Source of the DNA: Clostridia bacterium
GTDB lineage: Bacteria; Bacillota; Clostridia; Oscillospirales; CAG-272
Assembly: GCA_017520365.1 (NCBI GenBank)
Contig: JAFXFQ010000096.1
Location: forward strand, 1 to 5,438
Direction: 5' to 3'
DNA length: 5,438 nt
A program made the position numbers and the translations under genes. Within the stretch, counting starts at the first letter, position 1, and every line of letters begins with the position of its first letter. This document shows positions 1 to 5,325 of the stretch, in pieces. The notes beneath the pieces are model-generated. The model was not told the DNA's origin. It did not search any database and saw only the letters and a list, made by a program, of their open reading frames with translations.

Positions 1-1418
1 GATACGTTATAAAGTTTTATAGTGCCGTTTTCGTCAAGTGAGCACTCGTCAGATCTCACAGCATCTATAACGGGGCCGCCGGTGTATGCGGTGATATCCG
101 TATACGTCATATGTATGTATGCCGCCCTGAAAAGGGGATCCTCTGCCTCGCTGACACCTTCAAGATTCAGCACGGTTCCTGCTAAAGCGACGATACCGCC
201 TGCAGGAAGTGATGCCACGGGGCAATATGAAGAAACGTATATTTCGCCCTGAATATTTATGGTACGGTAATCCGCCGCAAGACAGACGGCATCGGGATGC
301 TCCGAAGACGATATTACGGTCGCGCTCTCACAGAGGATATTCATACCGTCGTATGCATATACGCATCTATTAGAAATCGTTTCATTGTCGGCATACAGCT
401 GGATCTGGTCGCAATTGAGATAAACGGATTTCCTGAGAGAGGCAATACACGCATATCCTTCGCTATACACACTAAAGTAATCGGCGCTGACGGTAACACC
501 TCCGTCGTATGCAACGATACCGTATTCGTATGCCTCTACCGTAGCGAAGACAGTGTCTATGTATACCCAATCTGCTTCAATACCGATTCCGTTGGAGTAT
601 ATTTCAAGGTTGGTATACGACGTGCCGAAAACGTCGAATTCAGCGTTGCCGTTTATTGCATATACGCCACACTTTTCGGCATGTATACGGACGTTTTCCG
701 ACGTGACCTCGGCATTGCCGTTCTTTGAGTAAATGCCGTAGGTTCCCTTTATTCTGAGTAAACCGCAGTTGAGTATCGCGTCATCATCTGCATATACGGC
801 GCAGCCGATCTGCGCAACGGTGGGACCGTCTCCATAGTTATTCTCTTCCTTGTTACAAAGAAGATATGCTTCAGACTCGGCATTAACGTATACGCTGCCA
901 ATATCTGATGCTATAGGGCTTCCGTAGACCGTATCGATATACACGCTGTAGCTTCGGATCCACACGTCTCCGCCGGTTGCAAAGATACCGCAGTAGCAGT
1001 CGATATAAAGAGAGTCGTCTCCGGTGTCAATATTCACGCTGCCCGCCGCTCCGACTGCAAAATAGTCATTGCCTGAAAATACGGTAAGTCCCGTTGAGCA
1101 AATGAAATCATCTGTGAGGATATAACCGTACACGCTCCCCTCCTGACCTATAGTGAGGCTCTCGGGGCCCTTTACCGTAAGATCGTACCCATACAGATCA
1201 TCCTCGGGACCCGAGATCGTGCGAAACCATCTTTCAACGTTCATGATAAGGGTGGTATCATCCCGAAGAACGATCTCACTGCCGACAGGTATCTGGCCCG
1301 CATACACCGTACCCGAAGCCTCGTACACATTGACAGCCTCAACGGTCAATACCCCTGCGGGGATAAGGCCTATCAGCATAACAATGGTGAGAAGCAGGCT
1401 CATTATTCGTTTTTTCAT
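1..1418 (-). CDS. Secreted, Cys/Tyr-rich protein with beta-solenoid-like repeats (C-terminus beyond window)
   Basis: Frame read from ATG at 1418-1416 down to the left edge without a stop: 472 complete codons visible, C-terminus missing. The start is set by AGGAGG at 1433-1428, nine bases upstream. Residues 1-28 form a signal peptide (MKKR, a hydrophobic core, likely cleavage after V-E-A28), so the protein is exported. From about residue 93 the chain consists of some twelve imperfect rungs of 21-29 residues. They follow a loose pattern of Gly-x-Val-x-Ile, a second short hydrophobic strand, then Gly-Ile/Val-Tyr/x-Ala; examples are GIYSKN near 228, GVYAIN near 251, GIVAYD near 300 and CVYAYD near 352. 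This periodicity suggests a right-handed beta-helix, but that is inference. There are 14 cysteines, and many Val-Tyr pairs. No catalytic motif is recognised. The missing part could carry a dockerin or cell-wall anchor like its neighbour. It lies 154 bases downstream of the dockerin gene on the same strand. Alternative roles: carbohydrate-binding or adhesin-like surface protein. Confidence 0.9.
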   Translation of the reverse strand, partial: MKKRIMSLLLTIVMLIGLIPAGVLTVEAVNVYEASGTVYAGQIPVGSEIVLRDDTTLIMNVERWFRTISGPEDDLYGYDLTVKGPESLTIGQEGSVYGYILTDDFICSTGLTVFSGNDYFAVGAAGSVNIDTGDDSLYIDCYCGIFATGGDVWIRSYSVYIDTVYGSPIASDIGSVYVNAESEAYLLCNKEENNYGDGPTVAQIGCAVYADDDAILNCGLLRIKGTYGIYSKNGNAEVTSENVRIHAEKCGVYAINGNAEFDVFGTSYTNLEIYSNGIGIEADWVYIDTVFATVEAYEYGIVAYDGGVTVSADYFSVYSEGYACIASLRKSVYLNCDQIQLYADNETISNRCVYAYDGMNILCESATVISSSEHPDAVCLAADYRTINIQGEIYVSSYCPVASLPAGGIVALAGTVLNLEGVSEAEDPLFRAAYIHMTYTDITAYTGGPVIDAVRSDECSLDENGTIKLYNV

Positions 1419-1427
1419 AATATTTTT

Positions 1428-1433
1428 CCTCCT
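1428..1433 (-). promoter_or_regulatory. Ribosome binding site of the solenoid-protein gene
   Basis: The minus strand reads CAGGAGGA here, a full AGGAGG Shine-Dalgarno core nine bases before the ATG at 1418. It fixes the start of an open frame that has no stop inside the window. Confidence 0.85.
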
Positions 1434-1455
1434 GTATTATGAAAGTCAGTTATTT

Positions 1456-1524
1456 CTTTCCCAATGGGGATATTGAAGCTGTAACAGCCGGTATATTCAT
1501 ACCTCGATATCCCTATTGGGAAAG
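1456..1524. repeat. 18-bp inverted repeat enclosing two small hairpins (three-way-junction-like element)
   Basis: Arms 1456-1473 and 1507-1524 are complementary at 17 of 18 positions; the one exception still allows a G-U pair in RNA. The 33-base interior holds a 4-bp hairpin (gctg/cagc, 1478-1488) and a 5-bp hairpin (ggtat/atacc, 1490-1503). The result resembles a three-way junction. Each arm is also partly self-complementary (ccc/ggg). The element sits between two exported-protein genes, and its left arm ends about 22 bases upstream of the solenoid gene's ribosome binding site. Its right arm shares AAAG at 1521-1524 with the adjoining terminator-like hairpin. It could be an RNA regulatory structure or a small palindromic interspersed element. 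No clear target-site duplication was found. Confidence 0.6.
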
Positions 1525-1552
1525 ACATTTCGGCAGATGCCGAAATGTCTTT
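1521..1552 (-). terminator. Probable intrinsic terminator after the dockerin gene
   Basis: A perfect 14-bp stem (1521-1534 with 1539-1552) closed by a 4-base loop starts 20 bases after the dockerin gene's TGA. The stem base is AAAGACA/TGTCTTT, so the 3' arm ends in UCUUU, but no long U-run follows in the leftward direction. It may therefore terminate only partially, allowing some read-through into the solenoid gene. The opposite orientation is followed by a T-rich stretch but has no gene to serve. The AAAG...CTTT-based stem resembles the terminator at 5287-5325. Confidence 0.6.
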
Positions 1553-1572
1553 GCGACTTTAATTTTAGCTTA

Positions 1573-3846
1573 TCAAGCTCCCGCAACGAGGCGCTTGAAG
1601 ATATTCACGTCAAGTGCATTGATCTTGCCGTCGCCGTTAAGGTCTGCCGCATATGCCTCCGCAGTACCTGCCTTTATCTCATAAGCACCGCCAAGCGCTC
1701 TTGCAAGATAGTTTGCATCAAGAGAGTTTACAAGTCCGTCACCGTTTATGTCGCCTACCTCTCGTTCATCATCTCCGCCCGACAGCGCACCCTCTACGGT
1801 GAAATACTGATATATGAAGATGTACTCCGCCCAAGGATGAGACTCTGTAGCAACAGTCCCTGCTCTCTCATTGTTAATATAAGCATCAACGTCGGGATAA
1901 CCTCCCATATCAGTCGCATATCCAAACCCGGTATTTGCCTTGATACAAACGGTGATCATATATTCATGGCCGGGAAGGAACGTATCGCCCTCGGAAAACT
2001 GACTTTCAAAGCCGGGTGTCACATCCTCCCAGACAACCTCATATATGTATTGCCACTGATTAGCATACAGCTCAGGATCAAAGTCAGGCTCAGCTCCTGC
2101 CTCGGGGACATCCACCTCGATATCAACGTGCGAAACCTGGAGCTTATCGCCAAGCTCACCGTCAGCCGATAAATACGCAACCACGAAAACGTATTCGTCG
2201 GCAGGATAAAGATCGGATGCAAGAACAGATGACTGCTTATCGTTTACCATAGCGTAAACGGTAGGATATCCCTCTGCATCGGTTGCAAACTTGCAGCCAT
2301 CTGCGGGGTTCAGGCAAATGGATACAGCGTACTCGTGACCGGGGAGGAAAACGTCGCCCTCTGAAAGAACGCCTTCAAAGCCGTCAGTTATATCTTCCCA
2401 TACGATACCTGTTGTTACGTCACCGTATTCGCCCTGCCGGTATACAGGATCAAGTATTTCAGCAGCATAGTCGGGATATGCTCCACCTACGGGAGGACTT
2501 ATCCATAAATCTACAGTATCGATAATATATTCGGGAACGTAGTATTCCATATAAACACATACGTACTGAGGATTATCGCCGTAAAAATAAACGTTTCCTT
2601 CGTAATTACCAAAGTTGCAGGTGAGATTCTCAGTATCGAAGGTATAGCCGTCATTAGCCTTCAGGAATACAACTGCGGTATAAGAATTTTCGGGAACCAC
2701 ACGGCTGGTCTCGGGGTTAAAGATAACGCCGTTTGTGCTGTCATACCAGAGAACGCCGTTATAGGTGTGGGAATATACGGGCTCATCCGTATTCACGCTG
2801 TAATTTACGAAATCGTAAACGCTTGCGCTGTATTCGGGAACACCGAATGCCTGAGGCTCAAAAACATCGTTGATATTTACGTAATGAATAACGGTATCCT
2901 CAGGCTCCTCAGGTGCCGCAACTGTCTCGGGAAGAGTATAGTATACGTATACAAGGCTCGATGAAGAACAGTATACCTCGTCCCATCCGCCGTCACTGAC
3001 CACGTACTCGCCGTCCACCATTGCCTCAACGCCTGAAGTGAAGCTGGAAACGTCCTTGCCGTTCTTCTTGGCCGACTCTATTGCTATCTGTATCTGATAG
3101 GTTTCACCCTCTACGAACTTTGAGTTTTTGGAAAGCTGTGTTCCTGCTGAGTTTACCCATCTGATACCGTTAACGTAGCCTATGAGATCGTTATCGAGAA
3201 CGTAATACTCGGGGTACGCGGGGGTAATAGAGTAATCAGCGGGAGTCTCTCCTGCAACGGGAGCATTTACGTTATTCAGCATAATAAGCTCGATCGTGGT
3301 AGTATCGCAGTAGAAATCATAGGTGAGGCAGAGCCTTTCTGCGGGGCACTCCTCATCAGGGATAACGGTAGCTTTTTCTCCTGAAAAATAGGCGCTCATG
3401 TTCGCAGTATCAAACTTGCAACCCTCAGCGGCTACGAGATAAACGTGTATCGTATAGGTATGGCCCGCTGAGAAGGTGCCGTTGTAATAATCAAACCATT
3501 CATGGCCTGTCTTATCATAAAAGCCTACACCGTTTTTAACGTAACACATGTCGTAAAGGGTATAATCGCCGATTGAAACAGTCTCGTAATAGGAATAGGA
3601 CGTGTCAATGCTGTAGCCTATTCCGCTGGTGCTCAGAGTTCCGAGGTCTGCCACATAATCTCCCACGGAGGGCTTCTGAAGGCCCTTAAGGCTAACGTAG
3701 GTGAGAACCAGCTCATTATTTTCCGCATAGGACTCCTGAAGGTCCGTAGATTCAACGGACTGTACCTCCGCAGCAAAGGTGCTGAGAGGCATTGCTCCAA
3801 TGACCAGCAGCGCCGCCAAAATAGCTGCAAAAATTCTTTTTTTCAT
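1573..3846 (-). CDS. Secreted multi-module dockerin protein without a visible catalytic domain
   Basis: A 757-residue exported protein. The start at 3846-3844 is preferred over an in-frame ATG 16 codons upstream, because a good ribosome binding site lies just before it and the protein then begins with a classic signal peptide (MKKRIF, hydrophobic core, cleavage near S-T-F-A-A25/26). Five beta-rich modules of about 120 residues follow, at roughly 45-182, 184-307, 318-439, 440-563 and 568-686. Each has a Trp or Phe followed by F-x-x-G-x-x-Y-x-[VI] and, in most, a G-[CYF]-x-[FY] element. Modules 4 and 5 are clearly the closest pair (both have WED, SEGD, FLPGHEY). Residues 697-757 are a complete type I dockerin with two calcium loops: D699/N701/D703/N707/D710 and D735/N737/D739/N743/D746. 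The dockerin family binds cohesins on scaffoldin or surface proteins. With no hydrolase domain recognised, a structural, carbohydrate-binding or adhesive role is inferred; the Ig-like fold is a guess. Confidence 0.95.
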   Translation of the reverse strand: MKKRIFAAILAALLVIGAMPLSTFAAEVQSVESTDLQESYAENNELVLTYVSLKGLQKPSVGDYVADLGTLSTSGIGYSIDTSYSYYETVSIGDYTLYDMCYVKNGVGFYDKTGHEWFDYYNGTFSAGHTYTIHVYLVAAEGCKFDTANMSAYFSGEKATVIPDEECPAERLCLTYDFYCDTTTIELIMLNNVNAPVAGETPADYSITPAYPEYYVLDNDLIGYVNGIRWVNSAGTQLSKNSKFVEGETYQIQIAIESAKKNGKDVSSFTSGVEAMVDGEYVVSDGGWDEVYCSSSSLVYVYYTLPETVAAPEEPEDTVIHYVNINDVFEPQAFGVPEYSASVYDFVNYSVNTDEPVYSHTYNGVLWYDSTNGVIFNPETSRVVPENSYTAVVFLKANDGYTFDTENLTCNFGNYEGNVYFYGDNPQYVCVYMEYYVPEYIIDTVDLWISPPVGGAYPDYAAEILDPVYRQGEYGDVTTGIVWEDITDGFEGVLSEGDVFLPGHEYAVSICLNPADGCKFATDAEGYPTVYAMVNDKQSSVLASDLYPADEYVFVVAYLSADGELGDKLQVSHVDIEVDVPEAGAEPDFDPELYANQWQYIYEVVWEDVTPGFESQFSEGDTFLPGHEYMITVCIKANTGFGYATDMGGYPDVDAYINNERAGTVATESHPWAEYIFIYQYFTVEGALSGGDDEREVGDINGDGLVNSLDANYLARALGGAYEIKAGTAEAYAADLNGDGKINALDVNIFKRLVAGA

Positions 3847-3856
3847 GTTTTTATTT

Positions 3857-3866
3857 CCCTTCCTTT
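3857..3866 (-). promoter_or_regulatory. Ribosome binding site deciding the dockerin-protein start
   Basis: The minus strand reads AAAGGAAGGG, a purine-rich Shine-Dalgarno-like site ten bases before the ATG at 3846. It selects this start over the in-frame ATG at 3894-3892, which would put 16 charged residues ahead of the signal peptide. Confidence 0.75.
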
Positions 3867-3915
3867 CGAATATTTCAAACTTAGTCAATTGCAAAAAAAC
3901 ATTTCACGGGAGCTT

Positions 3916-3944
3916 TTTATAATTTTGTTCAGTTAATTTTTTAA
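3916..3944 (-). promoter_or_regulatory. Candidate sigma-A promoter for the dockerin gene
   Basis: Reading leftward, TTAAAA (3944-3939; four of six bases match TTGACA), a 17-base spacer and TATAAA (3921-3916; five of six match TATAAT). Transcription would begin near 3909, giving a leader of about 60 nt before the ATG at 3846. The region is AT-rich throughout, so this is a reasonable but unproven assignment. Confidence 0.4.
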
Positions 3945-3962
3945 AAGAACCGCCTTTCGGTA

Positions 3963-3991
3963 TTGAACACACAAAAAAAGTGTGGTATAAT
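3963..3991 (+). promoter_or_regulatory. Strong sigma-A promoter with extended -10 for the membrane regulator
   Basis: TTGAAC at 3963-3968, an exact 17-base spacer, and a perfect TATAAT at 3986-3991, preceded by the TGn extended -10 element at 3983-3985. Transcription should start near 3998, about 250 nt before the regulator's ATG. The spacer contains AAAAAAGTGTGG, which recurs at 4195-4206, so a protein bound to that sequence would sit directly against the -10 box. A short accg/cggt inverted repeat (3949-3961) abuts the -35. Confidence 0.75.
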
Positions 3992-4047
3992 GGGGTATTA
4001 AAGTAAAACTGCTTTTCAGATGCCTTTTCTGCCGTCGGTGCATAGCT

Positions 4048-4161
4048 GTCCCCACACCTTGACCTCAGAACAAGAGGGGCATCGGACTATATTACTTATT
4101 ATTTAATAATGCTCTAAGTATATTATATATCTCTCACCTATAAAAGTCCCCACACTTTGAC
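4048..4161 (+). repeat. Direct repeat pair GTCCCCACAC(C/T)TTGAC
   Basis: A 16-base sequence at 4048-4063 recurs at 4146-4161 with a single C/T difference, 98 bases apart. Both copies lie in the leader of the membrane regulator. The CCCACAC core also occurs on the opposite strand at 4207-4201, and CCACAC at 3985-3980. Confidence 0.75.
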
Positions 4162-4166
4162 AAAAC

Positions 4167-4223
4167 AAAGGGGTGGGAAGCCCGACTTTTTTGCAAAAAA
4201 GTGTGGGAAAAGGGGTGGGAAGC
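4167..4223 (+). repeat. Exact 15-bp direct repeat AAAGGGGTGGGAAGC
   Basis: Identical copies occupy 4167-4181 and 4209-4223, a 42-base period, just upstream of the regulator's ribosome binding site. They flank the palindrome at 4185-4202. Confidence 0.8.
4185..4202. repeat. 18-bp perfect palindrome
   Basis: ACTTTTTTG followed by its exact complement CAAAAAAGT, with no central gap. It lies between the two 15-bp direct repeats and 48 bases before the regulator ATG. Perfect dyad symmetry of this length suits binding by a dimeric protein, but the A/T runs make it a poor terminator. Whether it is an operator or part of an interspersed repeat cannot be told from the sequence. Confidence 0.7.
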
Positions 4224-4249
4224 AATAAAGACTCATTGAAGGTGTCATC

Positions 4250-5287
4250 ATGAAAAAAGCTCTTTTATTATGTCTCTTTCTTCTGACTGCCGGGTACCTT
4301 GTCGGCTGCTCGGGAGTGGGCAATAAATCCGCCGGGATATCCGTCATCTACCTTATCACAGCCATAATTTCCTTTACGGTGATCCCTTGTTATTTTCTTC
4401 TCATCAAAAAGACCGATCCGTGGTCTGTCCTTCTTTTTTCATCAGTTTTCATTGTCAATACAGGCTACTATATCCTCTCCGTTTCCAAAACGCTGAGCAT
4501 TGCTCTCTGGGCAAACCGCATATCATATCTGGGCTCTTCACTCCTGCCACTTGCCATGCTTATGATAATCCTCAAGGTGGCGGACAAAGAAAAGCCGAGA
4601 TGGCTCCCATACCTCCTCTTTGTGGTGGCGGGCGTCGTATTTTTCGTTGCTGCTACACCGGGATTCTCGGATATATACTACAAAGAGGTGTCTCTTGAAA
4701 GCTATAACGGTGCAACCGTTCTTGACAAGGAGTATGGCCCCTGGCACGTGCTCTATCTGTTCTATCTGCTGGGCTACACCGCTATAACCGCCATCGTAGC
4801 CGTACATACTGCCATCAAGAGAAAGCTCAGCACCGATATTCAGACCTTTGTTCTTATCTCATCGGTTTTCATAAACATCGGCATATGGCTTCTTGAGCAG
4901 TTTGTCAAAATAGATTTTGAGCTCCTTTCTGTTTCCTACGTTATGAGCGAGCTGTTCTTCCTCTGCCTTTTCATAATGCTGCAGGAGGAAAACAAAAGCA
5001 CAGCCATCGTCACACAGTATGCCAATGAGGACACTTCAGACAATGCGGCAACAGGATCAGAGAACAAGGATGCACTCATGATCTATAAGAAGGGTGTTGC
5101 AAGGCTCACTCCCGCCGAAACCACCATATACAGATTTTACCTTGAGGGAAAGACCACCAAGGAGATAATGTCTATCCTCACCATAACGGAAAACACTCTG
5201 AAATACCACAACAAGAATATTTATTCAAAGCTTGGCGTCTCCTCCAGAAAAGAGCTCCGCGAGATCGCAAAGCTCATAAAAGAATGA
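4250..5287 (+). CDS. Membrane-bound LuxR-type transcriptional regulator (lipobox, 7TM sensor, HTH)
   Basis: A 345-residue protein. Its ATG follows GAAGGTG (4238-4244), a modest ribosome binding site. Residues 1-20 resemble a lipoprotein signal peptide: KK, a hydrophobic core, then the lipobox L17-V18-G19-C20. Seven hydrophobic helices follow at about 30-52, 58-78, 87-110, 118-137, 165-189, 198-219 and 226-244. Basic loops (KK 53-54, KEKPR 113-117, KRK 190-192) alternate with an outer 139-164 loop, giving an N-out, C-in topology. This resembles the 7TM sensor module found on some histidine kinases, but no kinase domain follows. After a linker (245-284), residues 285-345 are a LuxR/GerE helix-turn-helix: LTPAE 286-290, G300, KEI 304-306, TLKYH 316-320, KLGV 327-330, R333. 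It probably senses an envelope or external signal and binds DNA while still in the membrane, without phosphotransfer. It is monocistronic, has its own promoter and terminator, and is divergent from the dockerin gene, a likely but unproven target. Confidence 0.95.
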   Translation: MKKALLLCLFLLTAGYLVGCSGVGNKSAGISVIYLITAIISFTVIPCYFLLIKKTDPWSVLLFSSVFIVNTGYYILSVSKTLSIALWANRISYLGSSLLPLAMLMIILKVADKEKPRWLPYLLFVVAGVVFFVAATPGFSDIYYKEVSLESYNGATVLDKEYGPWHVLYLFYLLGYTAITAIVAVHTAIKRKLSTDIQTFVLISSVFINIGIWLLEQFVKIDFELLSVSYVMSELFFLCLFIMLQEENKSTAIVTQYANEDTSDNAATGSENKDALMIYKKGVARLTPAETTIYRFYLEGKTTKEIMSILTITENTLKYHNKNIYSKLGVSSRKELREIAKLIKE

Positions 5288-5325
5288 AAGAAATCCAAGG
5301 ACCCTTCGTGTCCTTGGATTTCTTT
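5287..5325 (+). terminator. Strong intrinsic terminator after the regulator gene
   Basis: A perfect 16-bp stem (5287-5302 with 5310-5325) with a 7-base loop begins at the last base of the regulator's TGA. The 3' arm ends in TTTCTTT and is followed by GTTT, giving a U-rich tail. Because the 5' arm is A-rich, the structure could also terminate leftward transcription from a gene beyond the right edge. Confidence 0.9.

Larger units (their letters stand above)
3998..4249 (+). other. Long repeat-rich 5' leader of the membrane regulator
   Basis: About 250 non-coding bases between the inferred transcription start and the ATG. Contents: a possible long stem (gatgcc 4019-4024 with ggcatc 4078-4083, extended by G-U pairs); a near-perfect 16-bp direct repeat (4048-4063 and 4146-4161, one mismatch); an exact 15-bp direct repeat (4167-4181 and 4209-4223); a 10-bp inverted repeat (4149-4158 and 4198-4207); an 18-bp perfect palindrome (4185-4202); and an AT-rich stretch at 4086-4130. 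ACACCTT at 4054-4060 is complementary to AAGGTGT at 4239-4245, which covers the ribosome binding site. No known riboswitch class was recognised. The same features would also fit remnants of a dispersed intergenic repeat. Confidence 0.5.

Noticed and set aside
22..728. Open frames on the plus strand (22-252 and 297-728)
   Set aside because: They lie antisense to the continuous secreted-protein frame, which has a ribosome binding site, signal peptide and regular repeats; they have no such features.
1419..1465. Promoter TTGGGA-N17-CATAAT ahead of the solenoid gene
   Set aside because: Spacing is right, but transcription would start at or inside the AGGAGG, leaving almost no leader; it also overlaps the inverted-repeat arm.
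1456..1524. tRNA-like cloverleaf
   Set aside because: The outer stem is 18 bp, only two short internal arms exist, and there is no T-loop GTTC or CCA end.
1153..2525. Plus-strand open frames at 1153-1476, 1439-1684, 1516-2172 and 2283-2525
   Set aside because: They are antisense to the solenoid and dockerin genes or span the structured gap; compositions are shadow-like and no ribosome binding sites support them.
3847..3894. Upstream in-frame start for the dockerin protein at 3894
   Set aside because: It would add 16 charged residues ahead of a textbook signal peptide and ignore the AAAGGAAGGG site placed for the start at 3846.
4185..4202. Palindrome with T and A runs as an intrinsic terminator
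   Set aside because: The stem would be almost all A-U with no proper loop and no following U-run, and it would cut off the regulator's own transcript.
4138..4347. 69-residue minus-strand frame over the leader and the regulator start
   Set aside because: It overlaps the real start of the regulator, is built largely from the leader repeats and has no ribosome binding site or known domain.
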